A stretch of DNA of 64,000 bases from Pseudomonas putida (GTDB lineage Bacteria; Pseudomonadota; Gammaproteobacteria; Pseudomonadales; Pseudomonadaceae), in contig NZ_CP029693.1 of assembly GCF_003228315.1 (NCBI RefSeq), positions 2,613,501 to 2,677,500 on the forward strand, read 5' to 3'. The position numbers and the translations under genes are program-made. Under the pieces are notes generated by a model. That model saw nothing but the letters and a program-made list of their open reading frames with translations. It was not told the DNA's origin and did not search any database. Positions 1 to 9,532 of the stretch are shown here, one piece after another. Position 1 is the stretch's first letter; each line of letters starts with the position of its first letter.

Positions 1-1185
1 AGTGGTCACGCCGGCGTGGATTTCATAGCCGCTGACTTCAGCATCTTCAAGCGCCAGTCGCCCGCGCACATTGCGCAGTTGCTTCTCTTGCTCAAGCACG
101 GTTTCGAACGCCAGCAACCCAAGACCGGCACTGGAACCCGGCGCGCCTTCCAGGCCCAGTGGGTCATGCACCTGTTCGCCGAGCATCTGCAGGCCACCGC
201 AAATACCCAGCAACTTCCCGCCATAACGCAGATGGCGAGAGATTGCGGTTTCCCAGCCGTTGGCCCGCAGATACGCGAGGTCACTGCGCACGCTTTTCGA
301 GCCGGGAAGGATGATCAGATCGGCTGCCGGGATTGCCTGGCCCGGGCCAACAAATTGCAGGTCCACTTGCGGATGCAGGCGCAGCGGATCGAAATCGGTG
401 TGGTTGCTGATGCGCGGCAACACCGGCACCACCACTTTCAGCACTTGATCGGCCTTGTCGGCCTGGCGCTGATCGATACCGTCCTCGGCCTCCAGATGCA
501 GGTCCATCACGTAAGGCAACACGCCGATCACCGGTTTGCCGGTGCGCTGTTCCAGCCAGTCCAGGCCCGGTTGCAGCAAGGCGATGTCGCCACGAAAACG
601 GTTGATGATGAAGCCCTTGATCCTCGCCTGCTCGCTCGGCGACAGCAGTTCCAGTGTGCCCACCAGATGCGCGAACACCCCGCCACGGTTGATATCGGCG
701 ATCAGCACCACCGGGCAATCCACCGCTTCGGCGAAGCCCATGTTGGCGATGTCGCCGGCGCGCAGATTGATCTCGGCCGGTGAACCCGCGCCCTCGACCA
801 TCACCAGTGGATAGGCGGCGCAGAGCCTTGCATGGGAGGCCAGCACCGCTTGCATGGCGATAGCCTTGTAGTCGTGATAGGCCACGGCGTTCATGGTCGT
901 GACCGCGCGGCCATGGATGATCACCTGGGCGCCGGTGTCGCTGTTGGGCTTGAGCAGCACCGGGTTCATGTCCGTGTGCGGTTCAAGAAAGGCAGCCTGT
1001 GCCTGCACCGCCTGGGCGCGTCCGATCTCGCCACCGTCGGCGGTCACCGCGCTGTTGAGCGCCATGTTCTGCGGCTTGAACGGCACCACGCTCACACCCT
1101 GACGCGTGGCCCAGCGACACAGCGCCGTCACCAAGGTACTTTTGCCGGCATCAGAGGTGGTGCCCTGCACCATCAGCGTGCTCAT
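1..1185 (-). CDS. cobQ: Cobyric acid synthase CobQ (3'-truncated by window edge)
   Basis: Amidates side chains b, d, e and g of adenosylcobyrinate a,c-diamide using glutamine and ATP, in the cytoplasm. The ORF stays open from 1185 to base 1, giving 395 of the roughly 485 residues usual for the family. The N-terminus carries the ATP-binding loop [10 protein letters not shown] (residues 8-17), typical of the dethiobiotin-synthetase-like domain. The glutaminase domain is visible further on, with the nucleophile in GICGG (Cys329). The start ATG overlaps the cobC stop as ATGA (1182-1185), so it is probably translationally coupled as the sixth gene of the cob operon. The missing C-terminus should contain the rest of the amidotransferase domain. 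Identity is clear from both domains and the context. Confidence 0.96.
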   Translation of the reverse strand, partial: MSTLMVQGTTSDAGKSTLVTALCRWATRQGVSVVPFKPQNMALNSAVTADGGEIGRAQAVQAQAAFLEPHTDMNPVLLKPNSDTGAQVIIHGRAVTTMNAVAYHDYKAIAMQAVLASHARLCAAYPLVMVEGAGSPAEINLRAGDIANMGFAEAVDCPVVLIADINRGGVFAHLVGTLELLSPSEQARIKGFIINRFRGDIALLQPGLDWLEQRTGKPVIGVLPYVMDLHLEAEDGIDQRQADKADQVLKVVVPVLPRISNHTDFDPLRLHPQVDLQFVGPGQAIPAADLIILPGSKSVRSDLAYLRANGWETAISRHLRYGGKLLGICGGLQMLGEQVHDPLGLEGAPGSSAGLGLLAFETVLEQEKQLRNVRGRLALEDAEVSGYEIHAGVTT

Positions 1186-2174
1186 GAAATGTCCTTGGTG
1201 AAAGCTTCCAGCGCTGCGGTGAGACGCGCCCAATCAGCGTCTTCGCCCGGCAGGCCAAAACGCAGGCTGCTGGTTTGCGTGAACAATCGCAGGAGTATCC
1301 CGCGCCGCGCCATGAAGTCATGCAATTGCTCGGCGCGCTCGGTGACCAGCCACTGGAACAAGGCACAACCGCCCTGGGGCTTGAGACCGTGCTGCTCGAG
1401 CAACGACGCCAGGCGTTCACTGGCTTCTTCGGCGCGCAGCCGTTGCCGCGCATGCCCTTCGGTATCGCGCAGGCAAGCCTGGCCCAATACCCGGGTCGGC
1501 CCACTTACAGCCCAAGGCCCGACCTGTTCGGCAAGCAATTTGAGCAACTTGCGCTCGGCCAGCACGAACCCCAGTCGCACCCCGGCCAGGCCGAAAAACT
1601 TGCCGAAGGAGCGCAGCACGATCAATCCCACCTGATGGGCAAACGGCGCCACGCTCAAGTGCGGCGTGTTGTCCATGAACGCTTCATCCACCACCAGCCA
1701 GCCACCGCGCTGGGCCAGTCGCGAATGCCAGTCGAGCAAGCGCGCGGGTGTCAGGCTCAGGCCCGTGGGATTGTTCGGATTGACCACCACCAGCACATCG
1801 AGGCTGTCGAGGAAAAAGTCGACTTCCTGCTCCAGCACTTCGCGCACGATATAGCCATTGCGCCGCCAGGCTTCGGCATGTTCGGCGTAACAGGGCGAGA
1901 GCACGCCGACTTTGCCGGCCCGACGCAGGCGCGGCAGCAGCTGGATGGCCATTTGCGACCCGGCCACCGGCAACGCCTGCAGGGTGCCGTAGTAATCGCA
2001 GGCGGCCTGTTCCAGGCCGTCATCGGTTTCCGGCAAGCGTGCCCAGGCGCGCATCGGGATCTCGGGCAGCGCAAACGGCCAGGGCGCCAGGCCGCTGGAC
2101 AGATCGAGCCAGTCGGCTTCCTCGATGCCGTATTCGAGCGCCGCCTTGCGCAACCGTCCACCGTGTTCAAGCAT
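1182..2174 (-). CDS. cobC: Threonine-phosphate decarboxylase CobC
   Basis: PLP enzyme that makes (R)-1-amino-2-propanol phosphate, the linker for the lower ligand of cobalamin. It is 330 residues from the ATG at 2174 (MLEHGGRL), the start typical of Pseudomonas CobC. A start six codons earlier at 2192 is open but lies deeper in cobD and is less likely. Aminotransferase fold I motifs are present: NPNNPTG near residue 132, VVDEAF near 161, and the PLP-binding lysine in [10 protein letters not shown] (about Lys192). The start overlaps the end of cobD by 8 nt and the stop overlaps cobQ by 4 nt, so it belongs to the riboswitch-led cob operon. Pseudomonas annotation calls it cobC; the Salmonella name for this activity is CobD. 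Confidence 0.94.
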   Translation of the reverse strand: MLEHGGRLRKAALEYGIEEADWLDLSSGLAPWPFALPEIPMRAWARLPETDDGLEQAACDYYGTLQALPVAGSQMAIQLLPRLRRAGKVGVLSPCYAEHAEAWRRNGYIVREVLEQEVDFFLDSLDVLVVVNPNNPTGLSLTPARLLDWHSRLAQRGGWLVVDEAFMDNTPHLSVAPFAHQVGLIVLRSFGKFFGLAGVRLGFVLAERKLLKLLAEQVGPWAVSGPTRVLGQACLRDTEGHARQRLRAEEASERLASLLEQHGLKPQGGCALFQWLVTERAEQLHDFMARRGILLRLFTQTSSLRFGLPGEDADWARLTAALEAFTKDIS

Positions 2175-3075
2175 AAAATTCAGCTCCCACACACAGAATC
2201 AGCAGCCATAACCATACCCCGCGCTGGACCAATTGCCAGCCGCGGTCGATGGAGTCGGCGTCCGCCGGAGCGCCTTCGCCCAGTTGCGGACGCTCGTGCA
2301 GCTCGCCGTGATAAATCGCCGGCCCGCCCAGCTCGACACCCAGGGCACCGGCACCGGCGGCCATCACAGGTCCTGCGTTGGGGCTGTCCCAGGTCGGGCC
2401 CTGGGTGCGCCAGCATTTCAAGGCCAGTCGGGTTTTGCCCAGCAGCGCGTAGGTCAATGCCACCAGGCGCGCGGGAATGTAGTTGAGCACATCGTCGATC
2501 TTCGCCGCCGCCCAGCCGAAGCGCTCGAAGCGTTCGTTGCGATAGCCCCACATCGCATCCAGGGTGTTGCTCAAACGGTAGAGCACCACGCCCGGCGCAC
2601 CGGCCACGGCAAACCAGAACAAGGCGGCGAACACCGCGTCGCTGCCGTTTTCCAGCACCGACTCGGTGGCGGCACGGGCGACTGCGGTTTCATCCAGCTC
2701 GCTGGTCTTGCGGCTGACCAAGTAGCTGACACGCGTGCGTGCTTCTTCGAGATCACCGCTGCGCAAGGCCTTGGCCACGGGCTCGACATGCTCGCCCAGG
2801 CTGCGCATGCCGAGGGCGCAATACAGCGCGAGAATTTCGACGACCCAACCGACATAAGGAGCCCATGAAAATGCCGTGGCCAGCAGGGTCAGCGGCAACA
2901 CCGCAATCACCCAGGCGGTGACACCGTGACTGCGCCAGCCACGACCGCCACCGTTGAAACGTTGCTCGATGCGGTCGGCAAATCGGCCGAACGCCACCAG
3001 CGGATGCCAACGTTTAGGCTCACCCAGCAGCGCATCCAACCCCACGGCGGCGACACTCAACAAAGCCACACTCAT
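2167..3075 (-). CDS. cobD: Adenosylcobinamide-phosphate synthase CobD/CbiB
   Basis: Integral membrane enzyme that attaches aminopropanol (phosphate) to adenosylcobyric acid. The chosen ATG at 3075 ([10 protein letters not shown]) forms an ATGA overlap with the bluB stop; five upstream codons in frame are ignored. It is 302 residues. The signature [14 protein letters not shown] follows the first hydrophobic segment, and several further hydrophobic stretches occur, including [15 protein letters not shown] and a C-terminal [13 protein letters not shown]. The conserved [11 protein letters not shown] segment is present. It sits between bluB and cobC with overlapping ends, so it acts in the same late corrinoid branch. 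Called CbiB in Salmonella. Confidence 0.95.
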   Translation of the reverse strand: MSVALLSVAAVGLDALLGEPKRWHPLVAFGRFADRIEQRFNGGGRGWRSHGVTAWVIAVLPLTLLATAFSWAPYVGWVVEILALYCALGMRSLGEHVEPVAKALRSGDLEEARTRVSYLVSRKTSELDETAVARAATESVLENGSDAVFAALFWFAVAGAPGVVLYRLSNTLDAMWGYRNERFERFGWAAAKIDDVLNYIPARLVALTYALLGKTRLALKCWRTQGPTWDSPNAGPVMAAGAGALGVELGGPAIYHGELHERPQLGEGAPADADSIDRGWQLVQRGVWLWLLILCVGAEFYA

Positions 3076-3722
3076 GGACGCACTCCCCAAAAATTTTCAA
3101 ATAACAGTTCGTTCAGCGGACGCGCCTGCGCCCAGCCTTCGAGCACCAGCATCGGCGCCGGATAAAACTCCTTGACCGGTCCCAGGCACAAAATGGCCAA
3201 TGGCTTGGCGCCGGCAGGCAGGCCCAAAAGATCCGCCAATGCCTGCGGCTCGAACAGCGACACCCAGCCCATCCCCAGGCCTTCGGCGCGGGACGCCAGC
3301 CACAGGTTCTGGATCGCGCAGGACAACGAAGCCATATCCATTTCCGGCAGGGTGCGCCGACCGAAGATGTGCCGTTCGCGATCGTCCATCAGCGCCGCCA
3401 CCAACAACTCGGCGCAATCGTTGATGCCTTCGACCTTGAGTTGCATGAATTCGTCACTGCGCTCGCCGAGGGCTTCGGCGGTGCGAATGCGCTCCTCTTC
3501 CACCAGATCGCGGATCTTGCCGCGCAGGTCGCGGTCGCTGATGCGAATGAAGCGCCAGGGCTGCATCAGGCCGACGCTGGGGGCTTGATGCGCGGCTTCG
3601 AGCAGGCGCTGGAGCAGTTCGGGTTCGACCGTGCCGCCGGTGAAGTGGCGCATGTCGCGGCGTTCGGCGATGGCGCGGTAGACCGCTTCGCGATCGACGT
3701 GACTGAATGCGTTGTCTGTCAT
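3072..3722 (-). CDS. bluB: 5,6-dimethylbenzimidazole synthase BluB
   Basis: Oxygen-dependent fragmentation of reduced FMN to 5,6-dimethylbenzimidazole, the lower ligand of B12. It is 216 residues and has the nitroreductase-like fold. RDMRHFTGG near the N-terminus and [13 protein letters not shown] (about residues 51-63) are family FMN-site motifs, and the C-terminal half has GMGWVSLF and the [14 protein letters not shown] block. Both ends overlap neighbours by 4 nt (ATGA with cobB upstream and with cobD downstream). Its presence inside the operon indicates that the strain makes its own DMB aerobically. The upstream overlap is unusual because the end of cobB there is derived from a REP repeat. 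Confidence 0.95.
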   Translation of the reverse strand: MTDNAFSHVDREAVYRAIAERRDMRHFTGGTVEPELLQRLLEAAHQAPSVGLMQPWRFIRISDRDLRGKIRDLVEEERIRTAEALGERSDEFMQLKVEGINDCAELLVAALMDDRERHIFGRRTLPEMDMASLSCAIQNLWLASRAEGLGMGWVSLFEPQALADLLGLPAGAKPLAILCLGPVKEFYPAPMLVLEGWAQARPLNELLFENFWGVRP

Positions 3723-5119
3723 GGCCTCTTCGCGAGCAGGCTCGCTCCTACAGGAGAATACGTTTCTTCAGGCATCACATCTTCCAATGTGGGAGCGAGC
3801 CTGCTCGCGAAGGCGGTCTCACGGTCAGGCGCAAACAGCGCAGCAATCGCCGTCGGATTGGACGGAAAATAAAAATGCACATACGAAGCCGTCATCCGCC
3901 CCTCGCGATAAACCGCTTCCGCCCCTCGCCCACCGTTAGGGCTCATGCCACGGGCAATAGGCGTCAGTTCGGTCGTAGTCAGCGAATGATGGTAAGTGTG
4001 GCCACGTAACGAACCTTCCGGCAGTTCGACCGCCTGCAAGGCCAGCGCGGCAAGGCGCTTCTGCATCACCGCGTCGCCACTGAGCAAACCAACCAACTCC
4101 GCGCGCGTGCCTTCGACATCGGTCAGCGAATCGAGCAGATAGAGCATGCCGCCGCACTCGGCCAGCAGCGGTTTGCCCGCTGCATGGTGCGCGCGAATCG
4201 CGTCCAGCATCGACGTGTTTTGCGCCAGCGCCACATGGTGCAACTCCGGGTAGCCGCCCGGCAGATACAAGCTGTCGGCCTCCGGCAATTCGGTATCACG
4301 GATCGGCGAGAAGAACCGCAGATCAGCACCCATCGCCCGCAACAGATCGAGGCTGGCGCCATAGGTAAAGGCAAAGGCTTCGTCCCTGGCCACGGCAATG
4401 CGAACACCGGCGAGCAGCGGTTCAGCAATAATCACCTCGGGCGCGGCAAACTCCACCGCCGGCGGCAGCGCGACTTCACAGCTCCCGGCCAGGGCGTCGG
4501 CCGCCGCATCGAGGCGCAGGTCCAGATCGTTCAATTCACTGGCCTGCACCAGGCCCAGGTGCCGACTCGGCAATTCGATCCCGGTTTCCCTGGACAAGGC
4601 ACCGTACCAGCGCAGGCCTTCGGTCAGGCTGCCTTCGAGCAACTGGGCGTGGCGCAGGGTGCCGACGCGGTTGGCCAGCACGCCGGCAAACGGCAGGTCC
4701 GGTTGATAACGCGCCAGCCCCAGCGCGAGCGCGCCGAAAGTCTGGGCCATGGCCGTGCCGTCGATGACAGCCAGCACCGGTACACCGAAGTGCCGCGCCA
4801 GGTCAGCGCTGGACGGTGTGCCGTCGAACAGGCCCATGACGCCTTCGATCAGAATCAGGTCGGCATCACCCGCCGCTTCCCACAGCAAGCGACGGCTTTC
4901 CTGTTCGCCGACCATCCACATGTCCAGTTGATACACCGGCGCACCGCTGGCGCGCTCGAGGATCATCGGGTCGAGAAAGTCCGGACCGCATTTGAACACG
5001 CGCACCTTGCGCCCCTGATTGCGATGCAAGCGGGCCAAGGCGGCGGTGACGGTGGTCTTGCCCTGACCGGAGGCCGGCGCGGCAATCAATACCGCCGGGC
5101 AATGGCGAGGCTGGCTCAC
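3719..5119 (-). CDS. cobB: Cobyrinic acid a,c-diamide synthase CobB with REP-derived C-terminal tail
   Basis: Glutamine- and ATP-dependent amidation of the a and c carboxylates of hydrogenobyrinic or cobyrinic acid. It is 466 residues from a GTG start at 5119 that overlaps the cobO stop (GTGA). The P-loop APASGQGKTT lies at about residues 14-23 and the glutaminase nucleophile is in AECGG (Cys322). The enzyme proper appears to end near FPSNPTAIAALFAP (about residue 433). The last 30 or so residues, including ASRLAPT and VGASLLAK, are translated straight out of an inverted REP pair (3731-3810). The reading frame passes through both REP arms and stops so that bluB still starts in an ATGA overlap. 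The tail is not expected in other CobB proteins and probably does no catalytic work. Confidence 0.94.
   Translation of the reverse strand: MSQPRHCPAVLIAAPASGQGKTTVTAALARLHRNQGRKVRVFKCGPDFLDPMILERASGAPVYQLDMWMVGEQESRRLLWEAAGDADLILIEGVMGLFDGTPSSADLARHFGVPVLAVIDGTAMAQTFGALALGLARYQPDLPFAGVLANRVGTLRHAQLLEGSLTEGLRWYGALSRETGIELPSRHLGLVQASELNDLDLRLDAAADALAGSCEVALPPAVEFAAPEVIIAEPLLAGVRIAVARDEAFAFTYGASLDLLRAMGADLRFFSPIRDTELPEADSLYLPGGYPELHHVALAQNTSMLDAIRAHHAAGKPLLAECGGMLYLLDSLTDVEGTRAELVGLLSGDAVMQKRLAALALQAVELPEGSLRGHTYHHSLTTTELTPIARGMSPNGGRGAEAVYREGRMTASYVHFYFPSNPTAIAALFAPDRETAFASRLAPTLEDVMPEETYSPVGASLLAKRP
3731..3810. repeat. Inverted REP pair (BIME) inside the 3' end of cobB
   Basis: The left arm CGCGAGCAGGCTCGCTCCTA starts at 3731 and its inverted partner GAGCGAGCCTGCTCGCGA ends at 3810. 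Unlike every other copy in the window it is not intergenic: it lies within the cobB reading frame, just before bluB. Confidence 0.93.
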
Positions 5120-5727
5120 AGCTCGACGCCTTTCTGCGCCTTGATACCGGCCTGGAAGGCGTGCTTGATCATGCCCATCTCGGTGACGGTGTCGGCCAGT
5201 TCGATCATTTCCGGCTTGGCGCCGCGACCGGTGACCACCACATGCTGCATTGGCGGACGGGCCTGCAGATCGCTGAGCACCTGGTCGAGATCGAGGTAGC
5301 CGTGCTTGAGGGCGATGTTCAATTCGTCCAGCACCACCAGGCCGATGGCCGGGTCGCGCAGCAATTCCTGCGACACCGCCCAGGCCGCTTCGGCGGCGGC
5401 GATGTCACGCTGACGGTCCTGGGTTTCCCAGGTGAAGCCCTCGCCCATCACATGAAAACGCACCTGCTCGGGGAAGCGGCGGAAAAACAATTCCTCGCCG
5501 GTGCTGTTGCGGCCCTTGATGAATTGCACCACACCGCACTGCATGCCATGGCCCAGGGATCTTGCGAGCATGCCGAACGCCGAGCTGCTCTTGCCCTTGC
5601 CGTTGCCGGTCAGTACCAGCAGCAGGCCGCATTCGTTGGGGGAGTTGGCGATGCGTTCGTCGATCACGGCTTTTTTGCGCAGCATGCGCGCCAGGTGACG
5701 TTCGTCACGATCAGTGGATTCAGTCAT
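5116..5727 (-). CDS. cobO: Cob(I)yrinic acid a,c-diamide adenosyltransferase CobO
   Basis: Transfers the adenosyl group of ATP to the corrinoid cobalt. It is 203 residues from ATG 5727 (MTESTDRDER); GGAGAG sits about 7 nt upstream as ribosome binding site, whereas the longer ORF would start inside the leader. The P-loop is GNGKGKSS (41-48), followed by the CobA/CobO-type FIKG and LDELNIAL segments. It is the first gene of the leftward cob operon, 90 nt or so from the cobalamin riboswitch, and its stop overlaps the GTG of cobB. Expression should fall when adenosylcobalamin is plentiful. Confidence 0.95.
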   Translation of the reverse strand: MTESTDRDERHLARMLRKKAVIDERIANSPNECGLLLVLTGNGKGKSSSAFGMLARSLGHGMQCGVVQFIKGRNSTGEELFFRRFPEQVRFHVMGEGFTWETQDRQRDIAAAEAAWAVSQELLRDPAIGLVVLDELNIALKHGYLDLDQVLSDLQARPPMQHVVVTGRGAKPEMIELADTVTEMGMIKHAFQAGIKAQKGVEL

Positions 5728-5814
5728 GGGGAGCTCTCCGTTGAGGCGGGAATAACGGCGGGCAGGCACAAGAATAGATGGCAGGAAGCCTGGCATCGCC
5801 CACCGTGATGCCAC

Positions 5815-6026
5815 TGGGATGGATCAGGCCGGTCTCCGGGCTCATGAGCGGCGCAAGCCTGACTGCGCGCCTTCCCATGTCATCGACACAGTGGCTCAAG
5901 ACGCAGCCTTCACTCATTTACCGTTGCGGGGGCAGCGCCGGGATCGCAAGCCTCGATGCTTTGCATCGGCCACTCACCGGCTTCCCTGTTTCACTCTGTC
6001 GACCGGAGTCACAGAGCACCTGAAAC
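5815..6026 (-). promoter_or_regulatory. Cobalamin riboswitch upstream of cobO
   Basis: Read on the minus strand, the leader contains the conserved blocks of the AdoCbl riboswitch in the right order: GGTGC at the 5' side, GGGAAGCCGGTG, the core GCTGCCCCCGCAACGGTAA, and the B12 box GAGCCCGGAGACCGGCC. It lies directly before cobO and is the evident regulator of the cob operon. Boundaries are approximate because paired ends cannot be folded here. The remaining leader (5728-5814) probably holds the expression platform; I could not identify a clear terminator in it. Confidence 0.95.
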
Positions 6027-6200
6027 AAGCCGCGAAGGTTAGAGGGTTGGGGGTGGAGCGTCAATTAAAGCCGGCCCCCTGCACCTGCAATCTGCTGGAA
6101 CATCGACTGCTGCTCAATATTCTGACGTCAATCTTGTGCCACACTGTCAGCAGTGATATCAAAGCGCCATAACTCACACCACAATAAAAAGGTGAGCCCC
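6027..6200. other. Divergent spacer between cob riboswitch and an unknown gene
   Basis: About 175 nt that must hold the cob operon promoter (leftward) and the promoter of the rightward gene at 6201. The 3' half is AT-richer than its surroundings. I see no convincing -35/-10 pair that I would assign. AAGGTGAG at 6189-6196 is the ribosome binding site of the 6201 gene. Confidence 0.5.
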
Positions 6201-6785
6201 ATGCAAGGCATGATCATCAGCAACCCGAAGCTGGAATTCCTGCGCCCGGTGCTGGAGCGCTGGTTTGACTGTATCGATCGCTACAACGCCATACGCGGCG
6301 ACAGCGAAACGCCCTACTGGCTGGACGAAAAAGCCAATCTCGGGTTGCTCAGCGCTGCCGCGTGGATGGCCGAGATCATCACCCTGGAACAATCGCCCAC
6401 CCGCAAACAGATCGAGGAAGGCGAGCGCAATGGTCGCGCCGACATGTTCATCGCCACGCCTGAAGCCCGCGCGTGGCTGCAGGCCACGCAGCGCTGGCCT
6501 CGGGTCAATCAACTGAATCTGACCCAGCCGCTGCACGACATCACCAGCAGCGCCAAACGCATCAGCTACGCCAGCGATCTGAAGCTCGGCTGTCTGTTCG
6601 TGGCGCCGCAGAAGACCCAGCACAGCGCCACCCCGGAAGAATTGCAGGACATGGTCGACGACCTGCAAAAGGAGCACACCTGCGCCGTGGCCTGGTATTT
6701 CCCCTACGCCTATCGCAAGTTGCACAACGAAGCGGGCCACTATCACCCCGGCATCGCCATGCTGCTCAAGGAAGCGCGCGGCTGA
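6201..6785 (+). CDS. Conserved hypothetical protein, function unknown
   Basis: 194 residues from ATG 6201 (MQGMIISNPK), preceded by AAGGTGAG at good spacing; sixteen further in-frame codons upstream lack a ribosome binding site. The protein appears soluble: no signal peptide and no membrane segment. It is rich in Trp and Tyr with charged helices (FLRPVLERWFDCIDRYN, YWLDEKANLGLLSAAAWM), and the C-terminal part has a hydrophobic strand AVAWYFPYAY. I do not recognise a family. It reads away from the cob operon across the riboswitch leader, but nothing else ties it to B12. Codon usage matches its neighbours, so it looks like a real resident gene. Confidence 0.8.
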   Translation: MQGMIISNPKLEFLRPVLERWFDCIDRYNAIRGDSETPYWLDEKANLGLLSAAAWMAEIITLEQSPTRKQIEEGERNGRADMFIATPEARAWLQATQRWPRVNQLNLTQPLHDITSSAKRISYASDLKLGCLFVAPQKTQHSATPEELQDMVDDLQKEHTCAVAWYFPYAYRKLHNEAGHYHPGIAMLLKEARG

Positions 6786-6853
6786 CCGGTTGAACCATCG
6801 CGCGCCTGCGCTTCTCTACTGATCAGGTCACTGCATTTATAGGGAAGATCAGC

Positions 6854-8167
6854 ATGCGCAAGCTCCAGCTCGTTCTCGCCTTGGGTTTCGCCTGCGGGCT
6901 CGTCGCCTGCGGTGAAACCTCCAGCCTGCAAGTCTCCGACGGCACCGGCCCGACACCCAGGCTGCCGGAACCGAACAAGACCCTGTTTCCGACGATGAAC
7001 ATCGCCCCGGCCATCGGCTGGCCCCAAGGCGCCAAACCGGTTGCCGCCAGTGGCACCCAGGTCGCCGCCTTCGCCGATGGCCTCGATCACCCGCGCTGGC
7101 TCTACGTACTACCCAACGGCGACATCCTGGTCGCCGAAACCAACGCCCCGCCCAAACCCGACGACAACAAGGGCCTCAAGGGCTGGATCACCAAGAAAGT
7201 CATGAGCCGCGCCGGCGCCGGCACCCCGAGCCCGAACCGCATCACCTTGCTGCGCGACAGTGACCACGACGGCATCGCCGAAACCCGCACGGTGTTCCTG
7301 GAGAACCTCAATTCGCCCTTCGGCATGACACTGGTCGGCAATGACCTGTACGTCGCCGATACCGATCGCCTGTTGCGTTTTCACTATGAAAACGGCGACA
7401 CCGTCATCAAGTCACCGCCGATCAAGGTGATCGATCTGCCGGGAGGCACGCTGAATCACCACTGGACGAAAAATGTCATCGCCAGCAAGGACGGCAGCAA
7501 GTTGTACGTGACCGTTGGTTCGAACAGCAATGTCGGCGAAAACGGTCTGGATAAGGAGGAAGGTCGTGCGGCGATCTGGGAAGTGGATCGCGCCACCGGC
7601 AAGCACCGGATCTTCGCTTCCGGCATCCGCAACCCCAACGGCCTGGCCTGGGAGCCATCCAGCGGTGCACTGTGGACCGCCGTCAATGAGCGCGATGAAA
7701 TCGGCAGCGACCTGGTGCCCGACTACATCACCTCGGTGAAGGACGGCGGTTTTTATGGCTGGCCGTACAGCTACTACGGCCAGCACGTCGACGTACGGGT
7801 CGAACCGCAAAATCCGCAATTGGTGGCCAAGGCCATTGCGCCGGACTATGCGGTCGGCCCGCACACGGCATCGCTGGGCCTGAGTTTTGCCGAGGGCAAC
7901 CGCTTGCCGGCGCAATTCAAGGAAGGCGCTTTCGTCGGCCAGCACGGCTCATGGAACCGCAAGCCGCACAGTGGCTACAAAGTGATCTTCGTGCCCTTCA
8001 GCGCCGGCAAGCCAGTCGGGCCGCCGGTGGATGTGCTGAGCGGTTTCCTCAATGACAAGGAAGAAGCCATGGGCCGCCCCGTGGGTGTGGTGATTGATCA
8101 ACAAGGGGACCTGCTGGTGGCGGACGACGTGGGGAACAAGGTGTGGCGGGTGTCGGCGACGAAATAA
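6854..8167 (+). CDS. PQQ-dependent sugar (L-sorbosone-type) dehydrogenase family lipoprotein
   Basis: 437 residues. The N-terminus is a lipoprotein signal with lipobox LVAC (Cys19), so the enzyme should be anchored in the envelope. The body reads as a six-bladed beta-propeller of the sorbosone/glucose dehydrogenase family: repeated strands such as [50 protein letters not shown] and the final [16 protein letters not shown]. These proteins typically use PQQ and Ca2+ to oxidise sugars or aldehydes in the periplasm. The actual substrate cannot be read from the sequence. It stands alone, followed by a REP pair; no PQQ biosynthesis genes are in the window. Confidence 0.85.
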   Translation: MRKLQLVLALGFACGLVACGETSSLQVSDGTGPTPRLPEPNKTLFPTMNIAPAIGWPQGAKPVAASGTQVAAFADGLDHPRWLYVLPNGDILVAETNAPPKPDDNKGLKGWITKKVMSRAGAGTPSPNRITLLRDSDHDGIAETRTVFLENLNSPFGMTLVGNDLYVADTDRLLRFHYENGDTVIKSPPIKVIDLPGGTLNHHWTKNVIASKDGSKLYVTVGSNSNVGENGLDKEEGRAAIWEVDRATGKHRIFASGIRNPNGLAWEPSSGALWTAVNERDEIGSDLVPDYITSVKDGGFYGWPYSYYGQHVDVRVEPQNPQLVAKAIAPDYAVGPHTASLGLSFAEGNRLPAQFKEGAFVGQHGSWNRKPHSGYKVIFVPFSAGKPVGPPVDVLSGFLNDKEEAMGRPVGVVIDQQGDLLVADDVGNKVWRVSATK

Positions 8168-8180
8168 CGACACCTGACAC

Positions 8181-8270
8181 TGTAGGAGCGAGCCTGCTCG
8201 CGAAGAGGCCGGCACATTCAACATCAATTCTGCCTGACACACTGCTATCGCGAGCAGGCTCGCTCCTACA
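8181..8270. repeat. Inverted REP pair (BIME)
   Basis: Arm TGTAGGAGCGAGCCTGCTCG starts at 8181 and the inverted arm ends at 8270, between two convergent genes. The inner spacer GGCCGGCACATTCAACATCA also recurs in the copy at 51505. Confidence 0.93.
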
Positions 8271-8275
8271 GGAGG

Positions 8276-8929
8276 TCAGCGTTTACGGCAGAGTGTGAGC
8301 CCGTCACCCAACAGCAACAACGACAAGTCCACCCGCTCATCATCCTTTAACGCACGATTGAGCGTCTGGATCGCGCGGGTGTCCTCACTCTCCGGATTAT
8401 CCTCAAGCACCCGCCCGCTCCACAGGGTGTTGTCGAACACCACCAACCCGCCGGTGCGCAGCAGACGCAGCGCATGCTCGAGATAGGCCGGATAGTTGGC
8501 CTTGTCGGCATCGATGAACACCAGATCGAACTGACCCGGCTGATCCAGCTTTCCCAGGGTTTCCAGCGCCGGCGCCAGGCGCAGGTCGATGCGATCGGCC
8601 AAGCCTGCTTCCTGCCAGTAACGCCGCGCCGTGGCGTTGTAATCGCCAGCGATGTCACAACAGATCAACGAACCGCCAGCCGGCAATGCCGCCGCCATGC
8701 ACAGTGCGCTGTAACCGGTGAACGTGCCGACTTCGAGTACGCGTCTTGCGCCAGTGAGCTTGACCAGCAACGCGAGAAACTGCCCCTGTTCCGGCGCCAC
8801 CTGCCAGCGCGCGTTGGGCAAGGCCTGGGTTTCGTCGCGCAAGCGTTTGAGCAACGGCGTTTCGCGCAGGGAGACGTCCAGCAGGTACTGATAGAGCGAA
8901 TCGTCGAGATTGAGTGTGCGAGCGGTCAT
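8276..8929 (-). CDS. Class I SAM-dependent O-methyltransferase (caffeoyl-CoA/catechol OMT-like)
   Basis: 217 residues from ATG 8929, with AGGGTG 5 nt upstream; a GTG two codons earlier is possible. It belongs to the small bacterial O-methyltransferase family resembling caffeoyl-CoA OMT. SAM-binding motif I is VLEVGTFTGYSAL, and the acidic motif with metal-ligand context is DLVFIDADKANYPAYLEHAL, followed by VVFDNTLWSGRV. Likely a Mg2+-dependent cytoplasmic enzyme methylating a catechol-like hydroxyl; substrate unknown. It converges on the sorbosone dehydrogenase gene, and the REP pair ends only 6 nt from its stop. Confidence 0.87.
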   Translation of the reverse strand: MTARTLNLDDSLYQYLLDVSLRETPLLKRLRDETQALPNARWQVAPEQGQFLALLVKLTGARRVLEVGTFTGYSALCMAAALPAGGSLICCDIAGDYNATARRYWQEAGLADRIDLRLAPALETLGKLDQPGQFDLVFIDADKANYPAYLEHALRLLRTGGLVVFDNTLWSGRVLEDNPESEDTRAIQTLNRALKDDERVDLSLLLLGDGLTLCRKR

Positions 8930-8947
8930 GACCACACCCTCCGGCTA

Positions 8948-9484
8948 TCAGGGATTACGCGCCAGGTGCTCCGGTTGCAGGACGCGCTTGGCGCTCAGGT
9001 AGGCTTTCTGCCAATACGCCTTGGACAGGCTGTCCAGCTTGACCGTACCGCCCGTGGCGGGCGCGTGGACGAAGCGGCCTTCGCCGACGTAGATGCCGGC
9101 GTGGCTGACCTGCGAACCGCCATTGGTGGCGAAGAACACCAGATCACCGGTCTGCAGGCCTTCCTTGCCGACATCGGCCGCTTGCATGCTGATCATTTCC
9201 CGGGTGGTACGCGGCAGGGAAATACCGGTGACATCACGGTAGACATAGCCGATCAGGCCGCTGCAATCGAACCCGGAATCCGGCGTATTGCCGCCCCAGC
9301 GATAGGGCGTGCCGACAAGACCGAGCGCACGGAACAGCACGTCTTCCGCTTCAGGGGAAAACGCTTGCGAGGGGCCGAATACGACGGGAGGGCGTACCAC
9401 CGGCGCAGGGGGCGGTGTACGACTGGCGCACGCACTGAGCAGCGCGGCGAAGAACATGATTGCGAGGCGGGCCGACGTCGACAT
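8948..9484 (-). CDS. NlpC/P60 family lipoprotein (putative peptidoglycan endopeptidase)
   Basis: 178 residues from ATG 9484. The chosen start gives a proper lipoprotein signal with lipobox LSAC (Cys19); the longer ORF would read through a terminator hairpin. The C40 peptidase domain shows the catalytic Cys in SGFDCSGLIGYV, and the catalytic His in SQVSHAGIYVGEG followed by the FVHAP segment. It probably cleaves within peptidoglycan stem peptides from a lipid-anchored position, as Spr/MepS-type enzymes do. It lies downstream of a paralogue (9649-10296) separated by a terminator. Confidence 0.9.
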   Translation of the reverse strand: MSTSARLAIMFFAALLSACASRTPPPAPVVRPPVVFGPSQAFSPEAEDVLFRALGLVGTPYRWGGNTPDSGFDCSGLIGYVYRDVTGISLPRTTREMISMQAADVGKEGLQTGDLVFFATNGGSQVSHAGIYVGEGRFVHAPATGGTVKLDSLSKAYWQKAYLSAKRVLQPEHLARNP

Positions 9485-9532
9485 AAGCAGAGCATCCTGA
9501 TCTGGCTGCGGCTTTTTCTGCAACGACGCAGA

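Noticed and set aside
5720-5917. Short leftward ORF overlapping the riboswitch
   Set aside because: It lies within conserved riboswitch sequence, has no ribosome binding site, and its frame is broken before the real cobO start.
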